64,000 nt of DNA from Cryomorpha sp963748925 (GTDB taxonomy: Bacteria > Bacteroidota > Bacteroidia > Flavobacteriales_D > Cryomorphaceae): NCBI GenBank assembly GCA_963748925.1, contig CAVVKG010000003.1, positions 1 through 64,000 on the forward strand, written 5' to 3'. The translations under genes and the position numbers were made by a program. This document shows positions 25,290 through 36,491 of this stretch, piece by piece (the stretch's first letter is position 1; the number at the start of each line of letters is the position of its first letter). The notes under the pieces are model-generated. The model did no database searches and was not told the origin of the DNA. It saw nothing but the letters and a program-made list of their open reading frames with translations.

Positions 25290-27246
25290 TTAGAGCTTAT
25301 TTTCTTTTAGAACGATAAATTCTGTACGTCTGTTTTTCTGGTGTTCAGCCTCGGTGCATTCCACGCCATCAACACATTTGTTTACGGGCTGGCTTTCACC
25401 AAATCCTTTTGATTGAAGGCGCTTTTGAGCGATTCCTTTTCCTGCCAGATAATTAACTACAGCGGCCGCACGTCGGTTTGACAGAGCCTGATTGTAACTA
25501 GCACTACCGCGACTATCACTATAAGATTGAATCTCAATATTAATTTTAGGATTGTCGTTAAGTAACTTCACCAGTTTATCTAAAGTTGGACGCGCATCAG
25601 GTCTGATCTCGGCTTTGTCGTAATCGTAAAAAACGTTTCCTACATCGTAAGTCTTTGAAGCTGTTTCAGATCCATCGGCAGGGTTACCGCTTCCGGTTCC
25701 GCTTTCGCTCTCAACTATTTCGTCAATTTCAAACTTCAGGTTGATTGTCTTTTGTTCTGCTTTTTTTCCTGTTTCAAACGATTCAGATACGTTGAAGTAT
25801 CCGTCTTTTGTACCTTGAAGAACGTAAGACTTTGCAGGAAGCAGGTTAAATTTGAATTTCCCGTCTTTACCAGTTGTAACTCTTGCTGTGTCACCATCGG
25901 TCTTATTTATCAAAGTTATGTTTACACCTTCCATCGGCTCAAGACCGGCTTTTAAAGATGCAATTCCCTCCACTACAAAAGTGGTTGGTACCTGGATGTA
26001 TTCGTAAATTTGATCTACTCCAGATCTGTTTGAAGAAATATACCCGGTAGTATCATTGTCATTAATGGCGATTGCAAAATCATCCTGACTGGAGTTCATT
26101 GGGTAAGCAAGGTTTACCGGTGCAGACCAAACTCCACCGTTATTATCCGACATAAAGACATCTAATCCACCAAGTGTTTGGTGTCCCTGACTTGAGAAAT
26201 ACAGTTTACCCTTATTTGAAATATATGGAAACACTTCATTTCCGGGAGTATTAATCGTTTTACCAAGATTGATAGGCTCACCCCAGTTGGTGCCATCATA
26301 ACTCGATTTATAAATGTCTGATCCACCGTATCCTCCAGGCATATTGCTTGAGAAATAAAGTGTTTTTCCATCTTCGCTTAGTGTTGGATGTCCTACACTG
26401 TAAGATATGTTGTTGAATGAAAGTTCAGTTGGTTCTGACCATTTACCATCTAGTTTTCTTGCTTGTATATAGGTAAAATTGATTTTCATTTTTCTCGTTC
26501 ACCAGCTGTTTTTTCTCGTTTTTCATTGCACTACGCGTGTAAATGATCATATCCTGAGCTTTGTTAAAAGTAGCCGGACCATCGTGAAAACGTCCATTAA
26601 GTTCAGGTGCAAAATTCTCTGCGATATCCCAATTACCCTGCGCATCCTTTTCGATATAGAACATATCAAGGAATGAGTAACCCGTCCATGGATTTGTAGC
26701 GGCAGCGCTTACAATTTCTGTTTCTCCGGCAAATATTATTCCCTTGTCATAGATAGTCGGTCCAAACATGGATACCGTAAAATCAAGTGGTAAAGGGGTT
26801 AGCATATAGGCCAGTGTATCTTCTTTCAGTTCATTGATATTCTTTGTAGAGGCAAGCAAATCTTTAGCAAGTTGGTCTGAAGGATTAGCATCCAGATATT
26901 GCTGAAGGTATGGTTTCGCTTCGTCGTACTTGTTATTCTTCATCAGTACCTGAGCAAAGTTTAGCTTTTCTTCCATTGGTAAGTCAATGGAATCTGCTAC
27001 CTCGCGGTAGTACATTTCGGCTTTTTCAGATTCATTAAGCTGCCGGTGGGCGCTTGCAAGCTTTAGCTTTAAATCGGTATTGTCTGGCTGGCCATTGAGC
27101 GCTTTCTCATAATTCGAGATGGCTTTTGAATAGCTTAAATTTTCATATTCTTTATCGCCACTTTTAATATAACCATTTGAGCAAGAAGCTAAAAAGGCTA
27201 CAGCGATGAGAATAAGAAAGGTGTAAAGGGAGAATTTTACTTTCAT
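25290..27246 (-). pseudogene. PorE-like OmpA-family lipoprotein with TPR and PD40 repeats, broken by one frameshift
   Basis: Two overlapping frames (27246-26443 and 26489-25290) together encode one about 652-residue protein. The first part has a lipobox at Cys22 (LASC), TPR-like helices (about 30-125) and the start of a beta-propeller. The second part continues with PD40/WD40-like repeats (LYFSSNMPGGYGGSDIY, then LYFSSQGHQTLGGLDVF), a carboxypeptidase-regulatory-like domain and a C-terminal OmpA domain (IEIQSYSDSRGSASYNQALS) that binds peptidoglycan. Proteins of this build stand beside SprF in gliding/T9SS loci (family knowledge). Adding one TA to the TATATA-type tract at 26466-26471 restores a continuous frame. 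It is therefore a two-base contraction, assembly error or real loss. If read through, it would anchor a surface complex to the cell wall. Confidence 0.75.
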
Positions 27247-27256
27247 GATAAGTTGA

Positions 27257-28195
27257 TTAGAAGTATCTGGGGGTTTTCGTTTTGATTGATTCTTTAGCGA
27301 ATTTAAAACTAAGCATTATTTCGTGAGATCCGTCATTGTATGAATTTAAAGCAGATGTTGTAAAGTCATACGAATAGCCTATTCTCAAGTTATTTCCAAT
27401 GTTATATTCCAATATTCCAACTATAGCATCACCTGTGCGGTATGATGCTCCTATCCAAAACGTATTTTTTATCAATAGGTTACAGTTTATATCGGCCTGA
27501 ATGGGAGCGTTGTGCAAATACTTAATTAGTACTGAGGGCTTTATCGCCAAATTTTCATTTGTTTTAAATACATAACCTGCTGTAAAATAGGAGTGTGGTT
27601 CAAAATATCGGTCTCCAACATCGTTTATATTAAACCTTAAATTTTTATCACCTGCATAAATTGTAGGAACGCTGATACCAACATACCACAAATCAGAATA
27701 CAAATATACACCGGCTCCCAGTTTTGGCACAAATGCATTGGATTGATTTTGCGAAAAAATCGGATCGCCATTATCGAATACTTTTGTTTCGCTCAGGTTT
27801 GCGGTATAATCAGAGAATCCTACTCTCACTCCAAAGCTCAGTCTTGTTTTGGCAGCCTCGTCTAAAAAGAGGTGATAGCTCCAGTTGGCAAATACTTCAG
27901 TTTGTCTGGTATCTCCAATTTTATCGTTTGAAAAAGTAAGACCGAGACCCATAAGTTCATTGTTTAGCGGACCTTCAATTCCGAAGGTTTGTGTTCTCGG
28001 GGCGCCTTCAAAACCTGTCCACTGAGCGCGGTAAAGCGCAGTTGCTTCCGCGAATGAGTGGGTGCCGGAATAAGCAGGGTTTAAGAACAAACCACTAAAC
28101 ATATACTGGCTTGTCATTATTTCCTGCTGGGCATGGAGTTGTATGGCTCCAAATATTCCGACTAGTACTAAGAGTATATTTTTCATCGGATTCAA
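27257..28195 (-). CDS. PorP/SprF-family type IX secretion outer-membrane protein
   Basis: The 312-residue product has a signal peptide (cleavage after IQLHA) and starts its mature part QQEIMTSQYMFSGLFLNPAY, the classical PorP/SprF N terminus. The rest is an outer-membrane barrel of short amphipathic strands. SprF-type proteins are needed for secretion or attachment of a specific SprB-like adhesin (family knowledge). It lies one base after the stop of the 2764-residue adhesin and 10 bases before the OmpA-family gene, so its partner is very probably that adhesin. Confidence 0.92.
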   Translation of the reverse strand: MNPMKNILLVLVGIFGAIQLHAQQEIMTSQYMFSGLFLNPAYSGTHSFAEATALYRAQWTGFEGAPRTQTFGIEGPLNNELMGLGLTFSNDKIGDTRQTEVFANWSYHLFLDEAAKTRLSFGVRVGFSDYTANLSETKVFDNGDPIFSQNQSNAFVPKLGAGVYLYSDLWYVGISVPTIYAGDKNLRFNINDVGDRYFEPHSYFTAGYVFKTNENLAIKPSVLIKYLHNAPIQADINCNLLIKNTFWIGASYRTGDAIVGILEYNIGNNLRIGYSYDFTTSALNSYNDGSHEIMLSFKFAKESIKTKTPRYF

Positions 28196-28196
28196 A

Positions 28197-31100
28197 TTAT
28201 CTTCTTATTTCTAAATATCCTTTCAAATTGTCAGCTCCTGTCAACTCCACCACTACAAAATAGGTTCCCTCAGCCAGCTCTTCGCCATCCTGATTAGATC
28301 CATTCCATGGGTCACTATTCCGGTAATTCGTTTCTTCATACACTTGATTTCCCCAGCGGTTAAAAACGAGTAATTTATTATTTGGATAATCTTCAAGGCC
28401 TCTTACCGTAAAGAAGTCGTTGAAACCATCGCCATTGGGCGATATTCCATTAGGCATCTCAAGCAGGGTAGGCTCTGTAAGAATAATAGAGGCAGAATCT
28501 ACACACATATTGGCATCTGTAACTACAAGTACATAAGTGCCTGCTTGCAGATTGAGTTGGTTATTACCGGATGCAGACTCGTAGCCGTTATCTGAAAACC
28601 ACTGGTATGTGTAAGAAGGTGTTCCACCAGTAACATCAGGCTCGTCAATTATACCATCACCCGACTGGAAATCAGAAAGGTTGTAGCCATTGCTGAATGC
28701 CGGACTGGTCAGTGGGTCTATTTCGAGCACTTGTGGTTGAGTTACTTCAAAAGTCTCGTTCGTTTCACATCCGTTTGCATCGGTAGCATTTAACGTATAG
28801 TTTCCTGCAATCAGATCGAATAATGTGGCTGTATTTGCTGTAAAGCCATCAGGCCCTGTCCATGAATATACAACAGGTTCTTGCCCTGTTATTACTACCG
28901 CACTAAGCATACCTGTAGAATCACCGAAGCATGCGAGGTCTGTAATGTTGACATCGATATTCAGCGTATTGGTAGCTCCGATCACGAATGTCTCAGATAC
29001 TGAGCAATCGTTGGCATCAGTGACCTGAACTGTATATGTACCGCTCGCAACATTCACCAGGTCTTGCTGTGTGGAATTGTTACTCCATAGGTAGGTATAT
29101 GGTGCGAGGCCATTTGAAACCGTTATGTTGACTATTCCCGTAGCGGTCTGACAATTGGCGTCGACGATTTCTGCAGATATAAGAATCGGCTCAGGTGAGG
29201 TAAGCGTAAGAGATCCGTTTTCTGCACAGCCGTTAAGATCGAGTACTGAATAGGAGTATGTCCCTGCTGCAAGGTTTTCGATTGCAAAATTACTTGAAGT
29301 AAAGCCATCGGGACCTGTCCATGAGATGGTATAATCTTGTGATCCGCCGGTTGTATTTACTTCAATTCCACCTGTGTTTTCATCTGCACAAAGTATTTCA
29401 CTAATTATTACGGCTTCTGCCGATAAGGCTTCTTCGGGTTCTGTGAGTATTGAATTAATTGTAAATACACAGCTGTTGGCGTCTTCTACTACCAGAGTAT
29501 ATGTGCCGGCGGCAAGGGTTTCAATGTTTTGATTGTTGGATGTAAATCCATCAGGCCCTGTCCAGTTAAACTGATAAGGTGGCGTACCACCATTAGCGGT
29601 GCCCGAAATTTCGCCGTCTTCCAATCCGAAACAGCTAATATTTGTTCCTGATGGGTATGTGAGGGCTGTAGCCAACGCCGTTAATTCTTCATCGGGCTGG
29701 GTAAGAATTATAGAAGCGCTGGAAGAGCACATATTCTCATCCGTTACCGTGATGTTGTAAGTGCCGGCTATTAAATCCTGAAGGTTTGCCTGTGAAGATG
29801 TAAAGCCATCAGGGCCTGTCCATTGAATGGTTAAGGCACCAATTCCGCCGGTTACGGTTGTTAGAATAGAGCCTGAATTCTCACCAAAGCAGGCAATTTC
29901 GTTTCCACCCTCGAAGACCGGGCTGTCCAGATCAATCGAAATCGTTTCGGGCTTAGTGAGAATAAAAGATGTATCGCGTTCACATCCATTGTTATCAGTT
30001 AGTGTCAGCGAATAAACCCCTCCACACAAACCTGAGAGTGAAAGTTGGTTTGAGCTAAATCCATTTGGACCAGTCCATGCTACCGAAATTGGTGCAGCAC
30101 CTCCGGATAAGGTTGTTGTGAGCGAGCCATCGCAAATATCACCGCAAGTGGTGTTGAATCCGTTGGGATACTCAAAGACACTTAGTGCAATATCTATTCC
30201 TGCATTTTCGGTAAGTGTAATGCAAGTGTTTACCGTACATAAGTTCGCATCTGTAATGGTGAGGCAATACTCTCCGGCATATAAGTTTACCAGTTGCTCA
30301 TCACTTGAGGCGTATCCACCCGGTCCTGTCCATTGATAGGTATAGGGTGCTGTTCCGCCGGTAACCACTGAATTTACTTCGCCTGAATTATCTCCAAAAC
30401 ACTCAATATTGAAGCCACCTGTTTCGGGACTTGTAAGATCAATGTTGAGAGCCGGAGGCGAAAGTACATCAACACATTGCGAAATAATACAGCCGTTAAA
30501 GTCTGTAACTGTAGCGCAATACTCTCCTGGTTCGAGTCCCGAAATATTCGTTCCGTTTGCCGTAAAGCCGTTTGGTCCCGTCCAGGTAATGTTATAGGTA
30601 GGCACCCCGCCTGTAATGATTGTTGAAACAGATCCGTCGAATGCTTCTGAGCAAGACGTTTGGATACTTTGGAAACTCATTGAAATTAGGTCTGGCTGCG
30701 TGAGGGTTATGCACGTATCACCTGTGCATCCCAAGTCGTCGGTAACCAATACACAATATTCGCCGGCTTCGAGGCCTGATATGTCCGTACTTGTGCTTGA
30801 AAAGCCATTCGGTCCTGTCCAGGATGTGGTAAAGTTGCCAGATCCGCCAAATATTTCAAGTTCAATATCGCCGGTATTGTCGCCATTGCAGACAATATTA
30901 AATCCAGCACTCCCGGTAGAAGGTGTTGGAACGACCGTTATCGCAGATGGCAATTCTATTGTAAATACATCAGAAACGCTGCATCCATTCGCATCAGTAA
31001 CGATCACGGTATAGGCACCGTTGGTAACTTGTATTGTTTCGGTGCTAGCTCCATTGCTCCAGTTTAAATTATAAGGGGCTGTGCCTCCTGAAATGGCGAG

Positions 31101-34100
31101 ATCAATCGTTGCCAGCGCGCCTTCTCCACAATCGGGAAGGGTGATTATTTCATTTATTGTTAGCACTTCAGGTTGGGTGATTTCCACACATTCCTGAATC
31201 GTACAGTTGTTAAAATCAGTAATTTCAAGGCAGTAATTTCCCGGAGTCAGATTTTCGATAGAGCTTAGAGAGGATGTAAAACCATCAGGTCCGGCCCAGT
31301 CATAAACAAATGGTGCGGTACCCCCTGAAACTGCTGAAGCGATTGATGCATTGGCATTTCCATTACAGTCGATTTCAAACCCTCCTTCAAAAGATGAAGT
31401 GAGAAGGGTAAGTGACAGAGGCGCTGGTGCGGAGATGGTAAAACACCTTTCGGAAGTACAAAGATTGGCATCAAGAACCTCAAGGCAATAAACACCTTCT
31501 TCGAGTCCGATGATATCCTCGGTGGAAGCTGTAAATCCATTGGGCCCTGTCCATGAATAGCTGAATGCAGGATCGCCTCCGGAAATGCTCACGTCTATGC
31601 TCGCATCGGAATCACCGTCGCAACCAAGTACGGTTATATCTTCTAAAATTATTTCTATTGGATCGGGAGCGGTTAATGTTACACATTCAGAAGCTGAACA
31701 CCCGTTTAAGTCTGTAACTTGCAGACAATAAGTTCCTTCAATTAGATTTGTAGGGTTAAGGCTTGATGATGAGAAATTATCGGGGCCTGACCAGGCAAAA
31801 TTATATGCCGTAGTTCCACCGGTTATTGTTGCCAGTATAGCTCCATCTGCTGAATCGTCGCAGTTTAAGTTCATTCCATTTATATAGAATGTGGGGTCCA
31901 ATGCAATAGTTAGCGGATCGGGCTGAGTGAGTGTAATACACTGCAATTGCTCGCAATCATTTGCGTCGGTTACCGTTACGCAATATTCGCCGAAAGGCAA
32001 ACCGCTAAGGTCTTCATCAGAACTGGTAAAACCGTCGGGTCCTGTCCATGATATGCTCACCGGTGCAGCGCCTCCGTTTACAATTAGATTTATAGATCCA
32101 TCTGATGCTCCATTGCATGAAATGTTATTGCCATTGATGGTTTCGGCTTCCAGGTTGATGCTGAATGGCGGTGGAGCATTGATAGAAACCGTTTCGAAAT
32201 AACTACAGCCGCCGGCATCTTGCATGAAGACACTGTACTCGCCTTGGGGTAAGTTTTCTATTGGATTTCCCGATATGGGGCCATAGCCATTTGAGCCAAT
32301 CCATGTGTAGGTGTAAGGGGCTGTGCCTCCTGTTGGGATTGCTTCTATAGAACCATCGCTTGCTCCCGCGCAACTCACATTAAAGCCATTGGGGTACAAG
32401 CTCAGGTTAAAGTCTATTTCTAGCGTATCAGGTGCTGTAAGGTCTATAAATGAATTTTGGATACATCCATTTGCATCAAATAAAATGGCTTCGTAGGTGC
32501 CGGCCGCCAGGTTGATTACATTCTGCTGATTTGAGAAATTTGGATTGCCAGCAGTATTCCACTGGTATGAGTAAGGCGTTGTACCTCCGGAAGGGATAAT
32601 GTAAATTTCGCCATCGTTGCTGTTGTAGCAGCTCAGATTAAAGCCGTTGTAGTCAGATAAAGAGTCGACTGTAATAGCCAAATCTTCCGGTTGGGTTACC
32701 GTTACGGCATCTGTATAAACACAGCCATTGGCATCAGTAATTGTAAGGTTGTAAATTCCTCCTTCCAGCGTGTTGAGCGATAAGTCGGTGCTCGTAAAAC
32801 CAGCAGGTCCTGACCAGAGTATGTCATAGCCGGGAATTCCGCCAGAAACGGTAAGATCTATTGTTCCGGTAGGTGAACCAAAACAAAGGCTTGGAGTTAC
32901 CTCATAAGCTATCTCAATGGGAGATGGGGCTATAAGTGTAATGGAGGCTGAGGCCACACAGCCGTTGCTGTCTGTGATAGTAACACTGTAATTACCCGGG
33001 GCGAGATCGGTTAGATTTTGATCTGTGCTGGTATCCAATCCCGGTAAGTCCCAAAGAATGGTGTAGGGAGCAGAACCACCTGCTATAGTCAGGTCGATGG
33101 TGGCATTTGAATCGTTGGCACAGATTAGATTCACTCCACCAGAATACTCGGATGGGGTGAGAGTAAGTGCTAATGCTTCGGTAGGGCCGGCGATGGTTAC
33201 CTCAAGGGTGAATGGTGTTGGGCAGCCGTTATTATCCGTAATTGTTACTGTGTAGGTTCCGGCGGCTAAATTAGAAGCTGTTGCAGTTTGCTGGTTTGCA
33301 GGGTCATTCCAGGAGTATGAGTATGAGCCGCTGCCACCTTGTCCAAGAACTGTGGCCGAGCCGGTGTTGTCTCCAAAACAGGCAATAGCTGTGGAAGAGA
33401 TCAAAGATCCGCTCAAGGCGAACTCGGGTTCGTTTATTGTTACATTTATTGAAGCGGTACAACCATTATCATCCGTAACCAAAACGGTATAAATTCCTGC
33501 CGATAAATTAGTTGCTGTAGGTGTTGTTTGATTTGCAGGATCATTCCAATCATAGGAATAATCGGGAGTACCGCCGGTTACACTTATTGTTGCTGATCCT
33601 GTTGCGTCGCCTGTACAAAGTACGTTCTGTGTGTTATCAATTGAAATGGTTAGTGGTTCAGGAGCTGCAAGTAGAATGCTAAGGGTTTCGATACATCCAT
33701 TTTGGTCTTCTACAGTTACTTCGTAGGTTCCGGCCGTTATTCCCGAAAGTGTATTTCCCGAAACGGGAGGTACGGTATTCCAGGTATAGGAGTAGGGAAG
33801 GCTTCCGCCAGATGCGCTTACTTCTATAGAGCCATTTGCAGAAGCGGCACAAAGCGGGCTCACCTGCGAATCGACAGCAATGGAAATAGGATCGGGCTGA
33901 GTAATTTCAATTTCTAATTGGGCGGTGCAGTTATTTGCATCTGTTGCTGTTACGGTATAGGTTCCAGCTTCAAGACCAGTGAGAGCGTTGCCCTGCTGTG
34001 CGGGTGTGGTATTCCATTCGTAAGAGTAAGGACTTGTTCCGCCGGATGCGCTTACTGTAACAGCTCCGGTGGCGTTGCTGTTGCAATCTACATTTGTTTG

Positions 34101-36491
34101 AGAAACGGTATTGATTGCAATCGGGGTAGGTTCTGTAATGTTGAATGGGAGTACAAATTCGCAGTCGTTCGCATCGGTGACTGTAAGGGAGTAATTTCCC
34201 GCAGCAAGATTTGAAATTGTGCTATTATTCACATCGCCATCCGGGCTCCAGGTGTAATTATAAGGAGGCATACCGCCAGTTATATTTGCCGTAGCACTTC
34301 CTGTGGCATCGCCGTTGCAAAGCACGTTGGTGGTAGTTACTGATCCTGAAATAGCCGCTAGAGGCTCTTCAATTTCAACTACAATATTTCCGGTACAACC
34401 ATTTATATCTGTAATGCTGGCGCTATAAACCCCGGCTTCCAGATTTGTTGCAGTTACTCCCGACTGTGGTGGTATTGTATTCCACAAATAAGTATAGGGT
34501 GCGTTTCCGCCCAAGCCTTCGATGGTTGCCGAGCCGGTGTTATCGCCATTACAAAGTACATTTTGTCTGGTTACCAAATCGCCAGTTACGGGATCTGGGG
34601 CGGTAATGGTTAGTGTTTGTTGCTGCTCGCAAAGGTTGGCATCGGTAACTGTAACAGTATACGTACCAACAGAGAGGTTAGTAGCTGTTTGTATAGTTTG
34701 GGCGAGGGCATCATTCCAAAGGAAAGAGTAGGGTGGAGTGCCGTTGGTTACTGTTGCAGTAATTTGTCCATCGGCAGCCTGGAAGCATGAAATATTGTTT
34801 CCACCGATAAAAGTAGGGCTAGACAGGTTTACTTCGAGGGCATTTACTTCTGTTATAGTTACAGTAATGTTTGCCGTACAACCTTCTCTGTCGGTTACGA
34901 GGGCTATATAATTTCCGGGTTCCAGGTTTGATAAATCCACATTGCTTGATGAGAATCCATTTGGTCCTGACCATGCTACCGATATTGGGGTTTGCCCACC
35001 TGTAATCGTTAAATCTATGGCGCCATTGTTACTACCACCGCAAAGAATTGGAGTAGGAGTAGCAGTGAGCTGTACATCTGAAACTACTACATCTACAGTG
35101 GCTACAGAGGTGCATCCTGCCAGTGAGGCACTCAGCTCATAAGTAATGTCATTGAGAGGGGCTGATGTCGGCTCTTTAATTGTTGGATCATTGAGAAAGT
35201 CGCTAGGGCTCCATGCGTATGAATCGGCTTGACTGCTTACATTAAACTGTACACTGTCGCCCAGGCAAACATAGTGCAGCGGAGGATTGATCTGAACATT
35301 CAGAGAGTCTTGAATTATAAATGTGATGCTATCCTGCACGGTTCCTTCGCAAAGCGGATTTCCGACATAAACCTTTACGGTTTCATCGCCTTCAGAAATA
35401 CCATCAGCAAAGGGATTTATGGAAATACTGGCCGAAGCCACATTGGCTGGAATTGTAATAAAATTTGGGGTAGCGGGGTTGGGGTCAGCACCAATCAGAG
35501 GATAGTCGGTACCATTTATAGCCGTACCTTCTAAAAAGTAAGTCACCACGACCTCCTGGTCTGTGACAGGATTTCTGGTGAAAGTAACAGTTCCATCGTT
35601 ACAGCCCTCAATCATATTGCTTATTCCACCTACTGTAGAAGTGGTAAGAGAAACGTTATTGCTTTCTATTTTTTCAATGAATACAGAGCTATCCCATTCT
35701 CTATCACCAACATCTGCTATGACCAGTTTCAAGTGAAAGGTGTCGCAAGGGTTTACTACCTTTTGAGCATACAGATTTTGAGTCCACCCATCGTATTGGA
35801 TTAAGTTTAAAAAGCTAAGTGGATTATTTACGTAGTAAGCTGGGTTTACAGCAGGAAAACCAATATCAGGATTTCCGTTATTGACAGTATTGATACCCAC
35901 ATATTGACTGGTTCCTGGAACGAGAGCGATATTTTGGAGTCCATTTAATCCGGGATCGCCTGCAATGCCAGGTCCGCTTATAAAAAAACCGAATACATCA
36001 TTAAAAGGAGTTCCAACGTATTCTCTGTATTCTTCGCTGGCAAATGTGAAATCAAACTTCAGTGTATCACCGACGGGCACCACATCAAATTCGAGAACAC
36101 AAGCGTCGAAATTAATCTGCTGGGCAACCTGAGTGATTACAGGGTCACCTGGCGTGCCCCATTCCGTGGTAGTGCTCTGGCTTGTGTTTGGTCCGCGTGT
36201 ATCATAAATATTACCGGTAGAAAGAACGACACCCTCACCGGAAGGGAAATTTGTTACTCCCTGAATATTGTATTTTCCTATTGCGCTGTCGGCGCAGGTT
36301 ATTACCGGGTTTATGATTTGGACGCCACTTCCGGTAATCGTTTCTGAAAGTTCGACTGCCTGTTGTGTTTCCTCGATATCAATTGTTTGAGCATGAGAGA
36401 AATTTGCCGGGAGCAGACCAATACAAAGGAGAACTATACCTATGCAGGCAGAATTCTCAAATTTTAGAATTTTGTTTTTGAAGGCAATCAT
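28197..36491 (-). CDS. SprB-like giant surface adhesin with type B T9SS sorting domain
   Basis: The 2764-residue protein has a Sec signal peptide (ending about residue 35, FSHAQ), a choice-of-anchor L-type domain (about 45-275; FASEEYREYVGTPFNDVFGF), a Calx-beta-like segment (about 285-395) and an Ig/PKD-like segment. I count 27 SprB repeats, each about 80 residues with a GG..PY.Y.W core and an AGTYTVTVTDANGC-type end. The last about 90 residues form a gliding-motility-type C-terminal domain (PNGISPNGDGFNDFFTV, then NRWGNQVYEE), the type B T9SS sorting signal. SprB in Flavobacterium johnsoniae is the mobile adhesin of gliding. Its start overlaps the stop of the upstream small secreted protein by four bases, and sprF follows. 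Whether the cell glides cannot be told from this window. Confidence 0.92.
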   Translation of the reverse strand: MIAFKNKILKFENSACIGIVLLCIGLLPANFSHAQTIDIEETQQAVELSETITGSGVQIINPVITCADSAIGKYNIQGVTNFPSGEGVVLSTGNIYDTRGPNTSQSTTTEWGTPGDPVITQVAQQINFDACVLEFDVVPVGDTLKFDFTFASEEYREYVGTPFNDVFGFFISGPGIAGDPGLNGLQNIALVPGTSQYVGINTVNNGNPDIGFPAVNPAYYVNNPLSFLNLIQYDGWTQNLYAQKVVNPCDTFHLKLVIADVGDREWDSSVFIEKIESNNVSLTTSTVGGISNMIEGCNDGTVTFTRNPVTDQEVVVTYFLEGTAINGTDYPLIGADPNPATPNFITIPANVASASISINPFADGISEGDETVKVYVGNPLCEGTVQDSITFIIQDSLNVQINPPLHYVCLGDSVQFNVSSQADSYAWSPSDFLNDPTIKEPTSAPLNDITYELSASLAGCTSVATVDVVVSDVQLTATPTPILCGGSNNGAIDLTITGGQTPISVAWSGPNGFSSSNVDLSNLEPGNYIALVTDREGCTANITVTITEVNALEVNLSSPTFIGGNNISCFQAADGQITATVTNGTPPYSFLWNDALAQTIQTATNLSVGTYTVTVTDANLCEQQQTLTITAPDPVTGDLVTRQNVLCNGDNTGSATIEGLGGNAPYTYLWNTIPPQSGVTATNLEAGVYSASITDINGCTGNIVVEIEEPLAAISGSVTTTNVLCNGDATGSATANITGGMPPYNYTWSPDGDVNNSTISNLAAGNYSLTVTDANDCEFVLPFNITEPTPIAINTVSQTNVDCNSNATGAVTVSASGGTSPYSYEWNTTPAQQGNALTGLEAGTYTVTATDANNCTAQLEIEITQPDPISIAVDSQVSPLCAASANGSIEVSASGGSLPYSYTWNTVPPVSGNTLSGITAGTYEVTVEDQNGCIETLSILLAAPEPLTISIDNTQNVLCTGDATGSATISVTGGTPDYSYDWNDPANQTTPTATNLSAGIYTVLVTDDNGCTASINVTINEPEFALSGSLISSTAIACFGDNTGSATVLGQGGSGSYSYSWNDPANQQTATASNLAAGTYTVTITDNNGCPTPFTLEVTIAGPTEALALTLTPSEYSGGVNLICANDSNATIDLTIAGGSAPYTILWDLPGLDTSTDQNLTDLAPGNYSVTITDSNGCVASASITLIAPSPIEIAYEVTPSLCFGSPTGTIDLTVSGGIPGYDILWSGPAGFTSTDLSLNTLEGGIYNLTITDANGCVYTDAVTVTQPEDLAITVDSLSDYNGFNLSCYNSNDGEIYIIPSGGTTPYSYQWNTAGNPNFSNQQNVINLAAGTYEAILFDANGCIQNSFIDLTAPDTLEIDFNLSLYPNGFNVSCAGASDGSIEAIPTGGTAPYTYTWIGSNGYGPISGNPIENLPQGEYSVFMQDAGGCSYFETVSINAPPPFSINLEAETINGNNISCNGASDGSINLIVNGGAAPVSISWTGPDGFTSSDEDLSGLPFGEYCVTVTDANDCEQLQCITLTQPDPLTIALDPTFYINGMNLNCDDSADGAILATITGGTTAYNFAWSGPDNFSSSSLNPTNLIEGTYCLQVTDLNGCSASECVTLTAPDPIEIILEDITVLGCDGDSDASIDVSISGGDPAFSYSWTGPNGFTASTEDIIGLEEGVYCLEVLDANLCTSERCFTISAPAPLSLTLLTSSFEGGFEIDCNGNANASIASAVSGGTAPFVYDWAGPDGFTSSLSSIENLTPGNYCLEITDFNNCTIQECVEITQPEVLTINEIITLPDCGEGALATIDLAISGGTAPYNLNWSNGASTETIQVTNGAYTVIVTDANGCSVSDVFTIELPSAITVVPTPSTGSAGFNIVCNGDNTGDIELEIFGGSGNFTTSWTGPNGFSSTSTDISGLEAGEYCVLVTDDLGCTGDTCITLTQPDLISMSFQSIQTSCSEAFDGSVSTIITGGVPTYNITWTGPNGFTANGTNISGLEPGEYCATVTDFNGCIISQCVDVLSPPALNIDLTSPETGGFNIECFGDNSGEVNSVVTGGTAPYTYQWTGPGGYASSDEQLVNLYAGEYCLTITDANLCTVNTCITLTENAGIDIALSVFEYPNGFNTTCGDICDGSLTTTLSGGAAPISVAWTGPNGFSSNQLSLSGLCGGVYSLTLTDNNGCERDTSFILTKPETISIDLDSPVFEGGNEIACFGENSGSILTTVTGGIGALTIQWTGPDGFTSSQANLQDLIAGTYNITVTDENMCSSSASIILTQPDEELTALATALTYPSGTNISCFGLEDGEISGTANGGTPPYQFNWTGPDGFTSNNQNIETLAAGTYTLVVEDANSCVFTINSILTEPEEALSAEAVIISEILCADENTGGIEVNTTGGSQDYTISWTGPDGFTSSNFAIENLAAGTYSYSVLDLNGCAENGSLTLTSPEPILISAEIVDANCQTATGIVNITVSNGLAPYTYLWSNNSTQQDLVNVASGTYTVQVTDANDCSVSETFVIGATNTLNIDVNITDLACFGDSTGMLSAVVITGQEPVVYSWTGPDGFTANTATLFDLIAGNYTLNATDANGCETNETFEVTQPQVLEIDPLTSPAFSNGYNLSDFQSGDGIIDEPDVTGGTPSYTYQWFSDNGYESASGNNQLNLQAGTYVLVVTDANMCVDSASIILTEPTLLEMPNGISPNGDGFNDFFTVRGLEDYPNNKLLVFNRWGNQVYEETNYRNSDPWNGSNQDGEELAEGTYFVVVELTGADNLKGYLEIRR

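Noticed and set aside
28825..34731. Many plus-strand open frames opposite the giant adhesin
   Set aside because: They are antisense shadows of the SprB repeats, recurring in the same relative place in successive repeats.
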